A DNA stretch of 64,000 bases from NCBI RefSeq assembly GCF_046297875.1, contig NZ_JBKBHD010000001.1, forward strand, positions 1,302,001-1,366,000. Reading direction: 5' to 3'. The stretch's first letter is position 1. Every line of letters begins with the position of its first letter. The translations under genes and the position numbers were made by a program. Source of the stretch: Parvibaculum sp046297875. GTDB lineage: Bacteria > Pseudomonadota > Alphaproteobacteria > Parvibaculales > Parvibaculaceae. Positions 41,305-49,916 of this stretch are shown piece after piece. The notes beneath the pieces are model-generated. The model ran no database searches. It was not told the origin of the DNA and worked only from the letters and a program-made list of their open reading frames with translations.

Positions 41305-43461
41305 ATGGCGAACAAGAAGACGCTCAAGGACTGGGAAGCGGCGGTCGAAAAGCAGACCAAGGGGGCAGGTTCGTCCTCACTCGTCTGGAAAACGCCTGAA
41401 GGCATCGATGTGAAGCCGCTCTACACGGCCGAAGATCTTGAGCGCCTCTCGGCCGAAGGCTTCGACGCGAATACGCTGCCCGGCTTTGCGCCCTATACGC
41501 GCGGGCCGCAGGCGACGATGTATGTCGGCCGTCCCTGGACCATTCGTCAGTATGCCGGGTTCTCGACCGCGGAAGAATCGAATGCCTTTTACCGGCGTAA
41601 CCTCGCGGCCGGTCAGAAGGGCCTCTCGGTCGCCTTCGACCTTGCGACGCATCGCGGCTATGACAGCGATCATCCCCGCGTCCTGGGCGATGTCGGCAAG
41701 GCCGGTGTTGCGATCGACAGCGTCGAGGACATGAAGATCCTCTTCGACCAGATCCCGCTCGACGACATGTCCGTGTCGATGACGATGAACGGCGCCGTCA
41801 TTCCGATCCTCGCAAACTACATCGTGGCTGCCGGGGAGCAGGGTGTGACACCGGACAAGCTCGCCGGCACGATCCAGAACGATATCCTCAAAGAGTTCAT
41901 GGTGCGGAATACCTATATCTATCCGCCCGAACCCTCGATGCGCATTATCTCGGACATCATCGGCTTCTGCTCGAAGCATATGCCGAAGTTCAACACAATC
42001 TCGATTTCCGGCTATCACATGCAGGAAGCGGGCGCGACTCAGGTGCAGGAGCTTGCATTCACGCTGGCCGACGGTCGCGAGTATGTGCGTGCGGCGCTTG
42101 CGGCGGGCCTCAATGTCGATGAGTTCGCGCCGCGTCTCTCCTTCTTCTTCGCTATCGGCATGAATTTCTTCATGGAGATTGCGAAGTTGCGTGCTGCGCG
42201 CATGCTCTGGTCGAAGATCATGTCGGAGTTCAATCCGAAGGATGCGAAGTCCTCAATGCTGCGGACGCATTGCCAGACATCGGGCGTGTCGCTGACGGAG
42301 CAGGATCCTTACAACAACGTCATCCGCACGACGATAGAGGCGATGGCGGCGGTGCTTGGCGGTACGCAGTCGCTGCACACCAATGCGCTTGACGAAGCGA
42401 TCGCGCTGCCAACGGATTTCTCGGCCCGTATCGCGCGCAACACGCAGCTCGTTATCCAGCACGAAACCGGCATCACCAATGTGATCGATCCGATGGGCGG
42501 CTCCTATTACATGGAAAGCCTCACCCATTCGCTGGCGAGCGAAGCCTGGAAGCTGATCGAGGAAGTGGAAGAGTTGGGCGGCATGACGAAGGCCGTCGAA
42601 AGCGGCATGCCCAAACTGAAGATCGAAGAGGCAGCGGCCCGCAAGCAGGCGCGGATCGACCGTGGCGAGGAAGTGATCGTCGGCGTCAACAAGTACCGGC
42701 TGCCAAAGGAAGACCAGCTCGATATTCTCGATATCGACAATGCGAAAGTGCGCGAGGCGCAGATCGCGCGGTTGAAGAAGATCCGCGCGACACGCGACGA
42801 TGCGAAGTGCAAGGCCGCATTGAAGGCGCTCACGGAAGGTGCGCGCGGCAAGGGCAATCTGCTGGCGCTTGCGGTCGATGCCGCGCGCGCGAGGGCCACC
42901 GTCGGTGAAATTTCGGATGCAATGGAAGAGGTCTTCGGGCGGCATCGCGCCGAGATCAAGTCGATCTCCGGCGTTTATGCCCAGGCCTATGAAGGCGATG
43001 AGGGCTTCATGCAAATTTCAAAGGAAATTGAAGCGTTTGCCGAAGCAGAAGGCCGCCGCCCGCGTATTCTGGTGGTGAAGATGGGGCAGGACGGACATGA
43101 CCGCGGCGCCAAGGTGATCGCCACCGCCTTTGCCGATCTCGGCTTCGATGTCGATGTCGGCCCGCTGTTCCAGACGCCTGAGGAAGCGGCACGCGACGCG
43201 ATCGAAAACGACGTTCACGTGATCGGCATTTCGAGCCTTGCGGCGGGTCACAAGACGCTTGTGCCGGCGCTTGCCCAGGCGCTGAAAGACGAAGGCGCAG
43301 ACGATATTCTCATCATCTGCGGCGGCGTGATTCCCCAGCAGGATTACGACTTCCTGAAGAAGGCTGGTGCTTCCGCCATTTTTGGTCCGGGTACGAATAT
43401 TCCGGCTGCGGCGAGCGAGATTCTGGCGCTTATCCGCGAAAAACGGAGTCAGGCGGCGTGA
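41305..43461 (+). CDS. scpA: Methylmalonyl-CoA mutase, adenosylcobalamin-dependent
   Basis: A 718-residue mutase that interconverts (R)-methylmalonyl-CoA and succinyl-CoA, the last step of propionyl-CoA assimilation. The catalytic barrel contains MNGAVIPILANYIVAAGEQGV and CQTSGVSLTEQDPYNNVIRTTIEAMAAVLGGTQSLHTNALDEA. The C-terminal B12-binding domain has the DxHxxG motif as KMGQDGHDRGAKVIATAF, so His is the lower cobalt ligand. Single-chain length matches the alpha-type mutase. MeaB lies downstream. Cobaltochelatase genes in this window suggest that the cofactor is made de novo. Confidence 0.96.
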   Translation: MANKKTLKDWEAAVEKQTKGAGSSSLVWKTPEGIDVKPLYTAEDLERLSAEGFDANTLPGFAPYTRGPQATMYVGRPWTIRQYAGFSTAEESNAFYRRNLAAGQKGLSVAFDLATHRGYDSDHPRVLGDVGKAGVAIDSVEDMKILFDQIPLDDMSVSMTMNGAVIPILANYIVAAGEQGVTPDKLAGTIQNDILKEFMVRNTYIYPPEPSMRIISDIIGFCSKHMPKFNTISISGYHMQEAGATQVQELAFTLADGREYVRAALAAGLNVDEFAPRLSFFFAIGMNFFMEIAKLRAARMLWSKIMSEFNPKDAKSSMLRTHCQTSGVSLTEQDPYNNVIRTTIEAMAAVLGGTQSLHTNALDEAIALPTDFSARIARNTQLVIQHETGITNVIDPMGGSYYMESLTHSLASEAWKLIEEVEELGGMTKAVESGMPKLKIEEAAARKQARIDRGEEVIVGVNKYRLPKEDQLDILDIDNAKVREAQIARLKKIRATRDDAKCKAALKALTEGARGKGNLLALAVDAARARATVGEISDAMEEVFGRHRAEIKSISGVYAQAYEGDEGFMQISKEIEAFAEAEGRRPRILVVKMGQDGHDRGAKVIATAFADLGFDVDVGPLFQTPEEAARDAIENDVHVIGISSLAAGHKTLVPALAQALKDEGADDILIICGGVIPQQDYDFLKKAGASAIFGPGTNIPAAASEILALIREKRSQAA

Positions 43462-43529
43462 TTGCCCGTATTTTCGGCACGAGCCGGATGTGCCCATAAA
43501 TTGAACTTCTCTGCGTCAAAAGATCGCTG

Positions 43530-43559
43530 ACACCCGGTTGTTCTTGCAACCGGGTGTTT
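43530..43559 (+). terminator. Terminator of the mutase gene
   Basis: A perfect 11-bp stem (43530-43540 with 43547-43557) with a 6-base loop and TTT following. It lies 68 bases after the mutase stop. Confidence 0.8.
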
Positions 43560-43743
43560 GCTCACCTATTTCCGGCGCGAACATTCGGCCAAAGAGCCGA
43601 TCGGCAATTGCACGCGTGCGGTTCAACGATCTCCGAACCCCGCCTATGGGCATTGCCTGGCATGCCTCGCCCTCCCGAAGAGGAAACCGGGAATACGTGG
43701 CTGCTTGATTGGAACCAACAAGCGAGAGATCTCTGGAGGTGCC

Positions 43744-43986
43744 ATGAGCGCCGGAGAAGGTATTGCGCGTCCGCGCCAGCGTCTTGCCGAGCTGGAAGAG
43801 GCGGCATCGAACGATCCGAACGAAAAGCAGCGCGTCTATTACGCGATGCTGGCGGCACGGCTTGAGTCGCTTCTGGACGAGATCGAAGAGTCGGGCACGG
43901 CGAAGGATGACGAACTCGTCGTCCGTCTGCGCGCGCTTCATGCGGAAGTCGCGCCGAAGGCCAAAGTGAAATCCAATCGCGCGTGA
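43744..43986 (+). CDS. Small hypothetical protein in the mutase-MeaB interval
   Basis: An 80-residue helical protein, MSAGEGIARPRQRLAELEEAASN onward, with a likely coiled coil at residues 12-70. There is no recognised domain or signal peptide. CTGGAGGTGCC is a good ribosome-binding site before the ATG at 43744. It lies between the methylmalonyl-CoA mutase gene and MeaB, on their strand, but a terminator precedes it. A link to the mutase is only suggested by position. Confidence 0.6.
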   Translation: MSAGEGIARPRQRLAELEEAASNDPNEKQRVYYAMLAARLESLLDEIEESGTAKDDELVVRLRALHAEVAPKAKVKSNRA

Positions 43987-43995
43987 GCCGCGTTC

Positions 43996-44850
43996 CTATT
44001 TCATTGCGGTCTCGATCTTTCCGTCTTTCGGCTGCGTTTCATGATGCAGCCTCACCACGTCCATGACGGCGGCACCGATCGGGGTTCTCACCTGAATGCG
44101 CACGGGGATGTAGATATCCTCGCCATCAAGCGCGGCAAGCCAGATCCGCGTGTTGTCGCGCTGCTGCAGCATCGTCGTGAAACTGCCCTGCTTCATTCCG
44201 GTGCGCGGCATGACGCGCACGGTACAGACGACGGCGTCGCCGCTGTAACCGTTGCCGCGCGTCGTGATCTGGCTGTCCTGCTCATAGTCCAGATGGAGAT
44301 CGTAGCGCCGTTTGCCGTCGAACACGGGGATGCGCCGGTTGCACGGGTTGCCGGTGCTCACTACCGGAAGCAGGAGCGCGCTCACCGGATCGAGCGCATC
44401 GCGGCGCTCGAAAGGCAGAATGTTGGCGACATCGTTTTCGGGGGGATCGAAGACCGGTGTCGGCACACCTGCTGCGTCGTAGGTGATCTCGCGTTCCTTG
44501 ATCTTGCCCTTCTCGTCCGAGCGGAAGGCAAAGCGCGCCGGCCGGAGCTTTTCGTCGGTCAGGCTTCCCTCGCTCGTCATGTCCCACTGGGCATTGTAGA
44601 AACGTGCGGGCATGCCTGAGACGCCGAGATTGCTCTGGACGAGATAGGTGCCTTCTTCGAGCGTTGCATTTATCGAGCCTTCGGCAGCCATGAAGCCGCC
44701 GATATAGATCGTGTAGTCGGCGACGATGTTCGGCTTCGCCGCCGGGTCGACTACCGGCGGATGATTGGCGGCAACGGTATTGCCCGCAGCAAGGGACAAG
44801 GCGAGGCCCAGTGCGGCCGTTCCAGCGGCTATGAAATTTCTCGCGGACAT
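43996..44850 (-). CDS. DUF3108 protein, exported
   Basis: A 284-residue exported protein. The N-terminus MSARNFIAAGTAALGLALSLAAGNTVAA is a Sec signal peptide. The mature part is beta-rich and matches DUF3108, of unknown function; members lie in the periplasm and often near cell-envelope genes. Typical stretches are DYTIYIGGFMAAEGSIN near the start and ALDGEDIYIPVRIQVRTPIGAAVMDVVRL near the end. It lies opposite to meaB. Confidence 0.85.
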   Translation of the reverse strand: MSARNFIAAGTAALGLALSLAAGNTVAANHPPVVDPAAKPNIVADYTIYIGGFMAAEGSINATLEEGTYLVQSNLGVSGMPARFYNAQWDMTSEGSLTDEKLRPARFAFRSDEKGKIKEREITYDAAGVPTPVFDPPENDVANILPFERRDALDPVSALLLPVVSTGNPCNRRIPVFDGKRRYDLHLDYEQDSQITTRGNGYSGDAVVCTVRVMPRTGMKQGSFTTMLQQRDNTRIWLAALDGEDIYIPVRIQVRTPIGAAVMDVVRLHHETQPKDGKIETAMK

Positions 44851-44994
44851 GTGGCGTCACCTCGCTGTTTCAGCGTTCTACAGGCAGCTATCCTCGCGAG
44901 AGGCGCCTGAACGGCGGATGAACGGCATGTTCCGCGGCGTCAGGCAGCGCGAAGGCTGGACGGACCCTGTCGGGCCAAGTATGCAACTGGAGCC

Positions 44995-46035
44995 ATGAGC
45001 AGAACAGAGGAAAAGCAGGCAGAGCGCCGCGCCTATAGCCGGGAACTCCCGGATGCGGCGGCGCTTGCCCAGGGCATCAGGGACGGCAGCCGGACGGCGC
45101 TCGCCCGCGCCATCACGCTTGTCGAGTCATCGCGCGCGGACCATCAGGACATCGCCCAGAAGCTGCTGGCGGAGCTTTTGCCCCAAACAGGCAAGGCAGT
45201 GCGGCTTGGCCTGTCGGGTGCGCCAGGCGTCGGAAAATCGACCTTTACAGAGGCTTTTGGGCAGTATCTGACCGGTCTGGGCCTCAAGATTGCGGTTCTT
45301 GCCATCGATCCCTCTTCGGCGCGGACCGGCGGCTCGATCCTTGGCGACAAGACACGCATGGAACTCCTTGCGCGCAATCCCAATGCCTTTATCCGGCCCT
45401 CGCCCTCGGGTGGAACGCTGGGTGGTGTGGCGCGGCGGACGCGGGAAGCCATGCTGCTCACCGAGGCAGCCGGATACGATGTGGTGATTATCGAGACCGT
45501 TGGCGTCGGCCAGTCCGAAACGGCGGTCGCCGATATGGTCGACATGTTCGTGCTGCTGCTGTCGCCGGGCGGGGGCGATGAGTTGCAGGGCATCAAGCGC
45601 GGGATTATGGAACTTGCAGACCTTATCGTGGTCAACAAGGCCGATGGCGACCTTATCCCCGCTGCCCGCCGCGCCCAGATCGAGTACAAGACGGCGCTTC
45701 ACCTGATGAGGCCCAAGAATGCCGTCTGGACGGCCCATGTGCTGCTTGCCTCGGCCATCAAGGGAGAAGGCCTGGCGGAAGTTTGGCAGGCGGCGAGCGA
45801 CTATCACGAGGCGCTCAAGGGCGCGGGCGAGCTCGACCGGCTGCGGGCCGCGCAGGCGCGGGCCTGGATGTGGACGGAGATTCGGGAGGGTCTTTTCGCC
45901 GCCCTCAAGGCGGATGAGCGGGCAAAGCGCCTCCTCCCGGTGATCGAGGCCGACGTTGCGGAAGGCAGGGCAACGCCGACCGCCGCCGCCCGGCGCCTGC
46001 TGAAGCTTATCCTCAATCCGGGAAATGAGGGCTGA
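44995..46035 (+). CDS. meaB: Methylmalonyl-CoA mutase-associated GTPase MeaB
   Basis: A 346-residue G3E-family GTPase that loads and protects the mutase cofactor. The P-loop is GAPGVGKST (about residues 69-77), with NKADGD and ETVGVGQSE as other nucleotide and switch motifs. The second half forms the dimer arm. The start at 44995 is used. It belongs functionally with the mutase at 41305. ArgK/YgfD is an alternative name for the same family. Confidence 0.95.
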   Translation: MSRTEEKQAERRAYSRELPDAAALAQGIRDGSRTALARAITLVESSRADHQDIAQKLLAELLPQTGKAVRLGLSGAPGVGKSTFTEAFGQYLTGLGLKIAVLAIDPSSARTGGSILGDKTRMELLARNPNAFIRPSPSGGTLGGVARRTREAMLLTEAAGYDVVIIETVGVGQSETAVADMVDMFVLLLSPGGGDELQGIKRGIMELADLIVVNKADGDLIPAARRAQIEYKTALHLMRPKNAVWTAHVLLASAIKGEGLAEVWQAASDYHEALKGAGELDRLRAAQARAWMWTEIREGLFAALKADERAKRLLPVIEADVAEGRATPTAAARRLLKLILNPGNEG

Positions 46036-46146
46036 AAGGGGGGATTCGGGCCTTGACGGGTCATGCCCGGCCTTTTATACGTGCGCGCCTGTCCGGATTG
46101 CGCGGATTTCGCGGCAGTCCCCATGAATTTTTGAAGGAAATCGTCT

Positions 46147-46437
46147 ATGTCCCGCCGCTGCGAACTCTCCGGCAAAGCCGTGATGTCGGGCAACAATGTG
46201 AGCCACGCCAACCGCAAGACTCGGCGCCGGTTCCTCCCGAATCTGTGCCAGGTGACGCTGATCAGCGACGCCCTTGGCCGTCAGGTCAGCCTGCGCGTTA
46301 CCGCGCATGCGCTGCGCTCGGTCGAGCATAATGGCGGTCTCGATCCGTTCCTGCTCAAGGCCTCGGACGACCAGCTCTCCGCACGGGCGCTGAAGCTGAA
46401 GCGCGAAATTGCGAAGGCACAGTCCGCTGCGGCCTGA
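46147..46437 (+). CDS. rpmB: 50S ribosomal protein L28
   Basis: A 96-residue ribosomal protein. MSRRCELSGKAVMSGNNVSHANRKTRRRFLPNLCQV is the typical L28 start, and the SLRVTAHALRSVEHNGGLDPFLL stretch follows. AAGGAAATCGTCT precedes the ATG. A long terminator with a T run is close behind, so it ends its own transcript. Confidence 0.96.
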   Translation: MSRRCELSGKAVMSGNNVSHANRKTRRRFLPNLCQVTLISDALGRQVSLRVTAHALRSVEHNGGLDPFLLKASDDQLSARALKLKREIAKAQSAAA

Positions 46438-46457
46438 CATCTGCCTGAAAGCATCTG

Positions 46458-46488
46458 AAAAGGGCGGCTTCGAGCCGCCTTTTTTATT
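46458..46488 (+). terminator. Terminator of rpmB
   Basis: A 7-bp GC-rich core (46463-46469 with 46473-46479) with A-T extension on both sides and a 3-base TCG loop is followed by a T6 run. It lies 21 bases after the rpmB stop. Confidence 0.9.
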
Positions 46489-46586
46489 GTCTGCGTTTAC
46501 CGAAATCATCGAATCCCGACCGGTGGGCTTTCGAGCGGGCCCCGGCCCCGCTAGACTTCGCGCGTCGCGTAGCCGGGGGCTTGTGA

Positions 46587-47267
46587 ATGCTTGATAGAGG
46601 GGTCGATCGAATTCCGGTCAGCCGGCCAGGGATTTTTTCGAGATTCGTAACCGCGCTTGTCCGGCTCATTGTGCCGGTATTGGCGCTCACCGGCACTTTC
46701 GCGCTCGTTTATTCCCTGCGCGATGTTCCTGTGCCGGAACTCGCCATTCTCGCGGACATCGATCCCGTCTTCGATCCATCGGCGTGGATGAACTGGGGCT
46801 ATCTTGTCCTGCCACTCGTCTTCTTCGTGCTGAATCTTACGAGCCGCCGCTATGGCGCGGCGCTCACGCTGACCGCATCTCTCATCGCATGGCTTACAAT
46901 TGCGGGCGGGATCATCTGGCTGATCCATGCCGAAGTCATCGAGGATTTCGAAGCTGTATTTGCAAGCTATTCGCTGGCCGGATCGTTTCTCGGCGCCATC
47001 GCTTTTGCGCAGCTTGTGAATATTCTGCTGTTCGACTGGCTTCGCGGTATCCCGTGGTGGAAAGCGCCCTTCTGGGCGGCGCTTGTGGGCGGGCTTGCCT
47101 TTTCCATCGTGTTCAACACGCGGCCGGCGCATGTCTGGGACATGGCGCTAGGCGGACGCCTCGTTGTCGAAGCGGGTCTCCATCTCAGCTGGGCTCTCGC
47201 GCAGCTTCTTCCGACTTATCTGCTGCGTTCGGCAGTACGTCCGCTTCCGGGGTTCGGGGGAGCCTGA
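46587..47267 (+). CDS. Integral membrane protein (VUT/YhhQ-like in part)
   Basis: A 226-residue inner-membrane protein with about six hydrophobic segments. AIAFAQLVNILLFDWLRGIPWWKAPFWAALVGGLAFSIVF resembles the second half of the VUT/YhhQ family, which imports queuosine precursors, but the first half lacks its usual pattern, so this is tentative. The ATG at 46587 (MLDRGVDRI) is preceded by a weak GGGGG. The 3' end overlaps the minus-strand phytase-like gene by 83 bases. Confidence 0.6.
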   Translation: MLDRGVDRIPVSRPGIFSRFVTALVRLIVPVLALTGTFALVYSLRDVPVPELAILADIDPVFDPSAWMNWGYLVLPLVFFVLNLTSRRYGAALTLTASLIAWLTIAGGIIWLIHAEVIEDFEAVFASYSLAGSFLGAIAFAQLVNILLFDWLRGIPWWKAPFWAALVGGLAFSIVFNTRPAHVWDMALGGRLVVEAGLHLSWALAQLLPTYLLRSAVRPLPGFGGA

Positions 47268-48339
47268 CCTCATTGCCGCCGGTCTGCTCCGCGCCTGCAT
47301 CCTTCGGCAAGCGGAACATCAGCAAAAGCGTTCGTTGCAGCCGATTGAAGTTGTCGTCCGAGATAACATAAAGCAGCAGATCACCATTCTCGTCCTCGCG
47401 GACGGCGAGGCCTTCCATATTATCGATCGAATATCGCTGGCCGACATTCACAAGCACCTCGCCGTCGATCACCTGACCCGGCTCGACGTCGTCCGCTGCA
47501 ATGCGCCGCATCTGCATGCCAACGCCGCCCAGCACGGAGTAGCGCCGCTCCAGCAACAGAATGTCGCCGTTGGGCAGACGCGCCATATCGGTCGGCTTGA
47601 AAGGGTCATGCGGCTTGACGCCGAACCAGGAAATGTCACGGCCATCTGCAATGAAGCCGCGGATATTGCCGCGCGGATCCAGCGTGTCTTCCGTGATGGC
47701 GAGAATACGGGGTGCGCCGCCATCGGTCGCCGGAGGCAGGAGCTCGATCGATTCCAGGCCGCCATTGGAATTGAGACGCCCGAAATGCCGCTGTGTCAGC
47801 AGCTGCTCGGGAACAGCCTCCGCGCCCGATCGTGCAAGGTCGTAGCGCCAGATGCGGTGCGCTCTCTCGAAGCTCACATATGCCTGGCCAATCAGCGAAT
47901 CCGACGCGCCAGTGTCGACAACGAGTCCCTCTGCATCGCCCAGCGTCTTGTTGCCGGAAATCGGATTTCCGTCGAGCCCCAGCATCGGCGCCATGCGCGC
48001 CTCCGCGATGCCGGAGAGGCGGCCGCGCTCGTCGTAGAGAATGATGGCCGTGAGCCAGTGGCCGGTATCCGACACGGAAAGAAGTGTCGACCCGTCGGAG
48101 CTCACAGCAAGCCCCGACCAGCCGCCGAAATCCTTGTCGGACGAAGATATCTCGATACCGCCGGCCCAGTGCAGTTCACCGGTCCGGGTTTCACTTCGAT
48201 CCTCGGGGTTCCAGAGTACCGCTCGTGACGAAACCTCGATATTGCGCGTTGCGCCCCATGCCGCGGGAGTGATTGCGAGCAGGACAATCGCGAGGCTGCC
48301 AGCCGCGAATGCTTTCGTGGCGCGATACGCAATACTCAA
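47185..48339 (-). CDS. Phytase-like (esterase-like) secreted protein
   Basis: A 384-residue exported protein. MSIAYRATKAFAAGSLAIVLLAITPAAWGA is a signal peptide. The mature part has the phytase-like beta-propeller pattern (DFGGWSGLAVSSDGSTLLSVSDTGHW, TLGDAEGLVVD, FNRLQRTLLLMFRLP), known from esterase-like activity of phytase proteins of alphaproteobacteria. Substrate is unknown. Its 3' end overlaps the convergent membrane protein gene. Confidence 0.85.
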   Translation of the reverse strand: MSIAYRATKAFAAGSLAIVLLAITPAAWGATRNIEVSSRAVLWNPEDRSETRTGELHWAGGIEISSSDKDFGGWSGLAVSSDGSTLLSVSDTGHWLTAIILYDERGRLSGIAEARMAPMLGLDGNPISGNKTLGDAEGLVVDTGASDSLIGQAYVSFERAHRIWRYDLARSGAEAVPEQLLTQRHFGRLNSNGGLESIELLPPATDGGAPRILAITEDTLDPRGNIRGFIADGRDISWFGVKPHDPFKPTDMARLPNGDILLLERRYSVLGGVGMQMRRIAADDVEPGQVIDGEVLVNVGQRYSIDNMEGLAVREDENGDLLLYVISDDNFNRLQRTLLLMFRLPKDAGAEQTGGNEVRLPRTPEADVLPNAADKSEEAAREPS

Positions 48340-48446
48340 CTCGATCTCCCCTGTGTTGAAAGGCAGCTCTCTTCCGCCGCCTCCTGCGGGGCATCATATC
48401 GGCGTGCGCCTGTTGTACAAGGGATGGCGCTCTCGGCCTGCTGCCG

Positions 48447-49853
48447 TCACCGGTGCCGGTCAAGACCGAGTGCGCTCCGCCTGAGCCAGCGTCCGATCAT
48501 CATGAGAGAAACGGCGGCAAGGCCGGCTGCAAGCCCGAGCCAGATTCCGGTTCCCTCGAGTTCCATCGGGAAAGCCAGAAACACCCCCGCGCTGAGGCCG
48601 ATAATCCAGTAGCCGATGGCCGCGTAGATCATCGGCACGCGCGTATCCTGCATGCCGCGCAGCATGCCGGCGGCGATCACCTGCGCACCGTCGAAGACCT
48701 GGAAGAGCGCAGCAACCGCGAGGAAAGATACGGCAAGGCGGATGACATCCGCGTTTTCAGGCTTGCCTGCATCGAGGAAGACCCCGATCAGGAATTGAGG
48801 GAAGAGGATCATCACAAGCGCCATCGCCGCCATGAAGGCGACACCCATGACAAAAGGCGTCCAGCCCGCGCGTGTGATCGCCTCGCGGTCGCCTGCGCCG
48901 AATGCGAGACCAACACGCACCGTGACGGCCTGCGAGAAGCCGAGCGGGATCATGAAGGTAATGGCCGCAATCTGCAGCGCGATCGAATGGGCGGCAAGCG
49001 CCGATGCACCGAAGAGGCCCATCAGAAGCACGGCGGCATTGAAGACGAGAACCTCGAATGCGAGCGTCATCCCGATGGGCAGTCCGAGCCGCCAGATGTC
49101 GCGATAGCGCGCCCAGTCGGTGCGCCAGAAACGGCCGAAGATGTGATAGCGGCGGAAGCGGCGGTCGAGTGATACCACAAGACCAAGTGCCGAGAGCATG
49201 AAGATGCCCGTCAGCACACTGCCAAGACCTGCACCTTGCAGGCCTAGGGCGGGCGCACCGAGATTTCCAAACATCAGGCACCAGTTCGCGAAGGCGTTTA
49301 CGGGTATCGCGAGAAAGCTGATGACGAAGGCCCATCGTGGCCGTTCAAGCGCCGAGATGAAGATGCGCAAGACCACATAGACAAAGGCCGGCAGCAGTGC
49401 CCATTGCAGGGCGCGCGTGTAGTCGGCAGCAAGGGCTGCGAGAGCGGGCTCCTGCCCGAGAAAGACGAGAAGGGGCTCGGTGTTCCAGAGCACTGCCCAG
49501 AACGGCAGGCAGAGCGTTGCGCCGGCCCAGATGGCCTGGCGGATCGTCCGGCGCACTTCGCGCACGGCATGGCGGCGCCGGCCGAGCTCGGAGGCGGCCA
49601 GCGGCGCGGCTGCCGTGACGAGGCCGATGCCGAAGATCATCATGGCAAAATAGAGGTTCGAGCCGAGGGCGCCCGCCGCCAGCGATTCCGGCCCGAGCCA
49701 GCCCATCATGATGACGTCGGTCGCGTTGATCGCCACCTGGGAGAGGTTCATCGCGATCAGCGGCAGGGCGAGCGAAAGCGTCGCCCGGATCTCGGAAGTC
49801 CAGAGGCGCCGGTCCCATCCTGTTGTTGCGCGCGAGGCGAACATTGCAGCCAT
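48447..49853 (-). CDS. MATE family efflux transporter
   Basis: A 468-residue inner-membrane transporter with 12 predicted helices, coupling cation flow to drug or metabolite efflux. PLIAMNLSQVAINATDVIMMGWLG is the typical first helix of NorM-like MATE proteins, and the second half repeats the pattern (LRLGLPIGMTLAFEVLVFNAAVLLMG-type). The start at 49853 (MAAMFASRATT) is a choice among several near Mets; a TTG at 49907 is unlikely. Drug or ion preference is not readable. An MFS gene is directly upstream on the same strand. Confidence 0.85.
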   Translation of the reverse strand: MAAMFASRATTGWDRRLWTSEIRATLSLALPLIAMNLSQVAINATDVIMMGWLGPESLAAGALGSNLYFAMMIFGIGLVTAAAPLAASELGRRRHAVREVRRTIRQAIWAGATLCLPFWAVLWNTEPLLVFLGQEPALAALAADYTRALQWALLPAFVYVVLRIFISALERPRWAFVISFLAIPVNAFANWCLMFGNLGAPALGLQGAGLGSVLTGIFMLSALGLVVSLDRRFRRYHIFGRFWRTDWARYRDIWRLGLPIGMTLAFEVLVFNAAVLLMGLFGASALAAHSIALQIAAITFMIPLGFSQAVTVRVGLAFGAGDREAITRAGWTPFVMGVAFMAAMALVMILFPQFLIGVFLDAGKPENADVIRLAVSFLAVAALFQVFDGAQVIAAGMLRGMQDTRVPMIYAAIGYWIIGLSAGVFLAFPMELEGTGIWLGLAAGLAAVSLMMIGRWLRRSALGLDRHR

Positions 49854-49916
49854 TCCATGCGGCAGAAGAAAAGCCGCGCAGAATATTCGCGTAGCGATAA
49901 AGCTCAAGCGTTCTTT

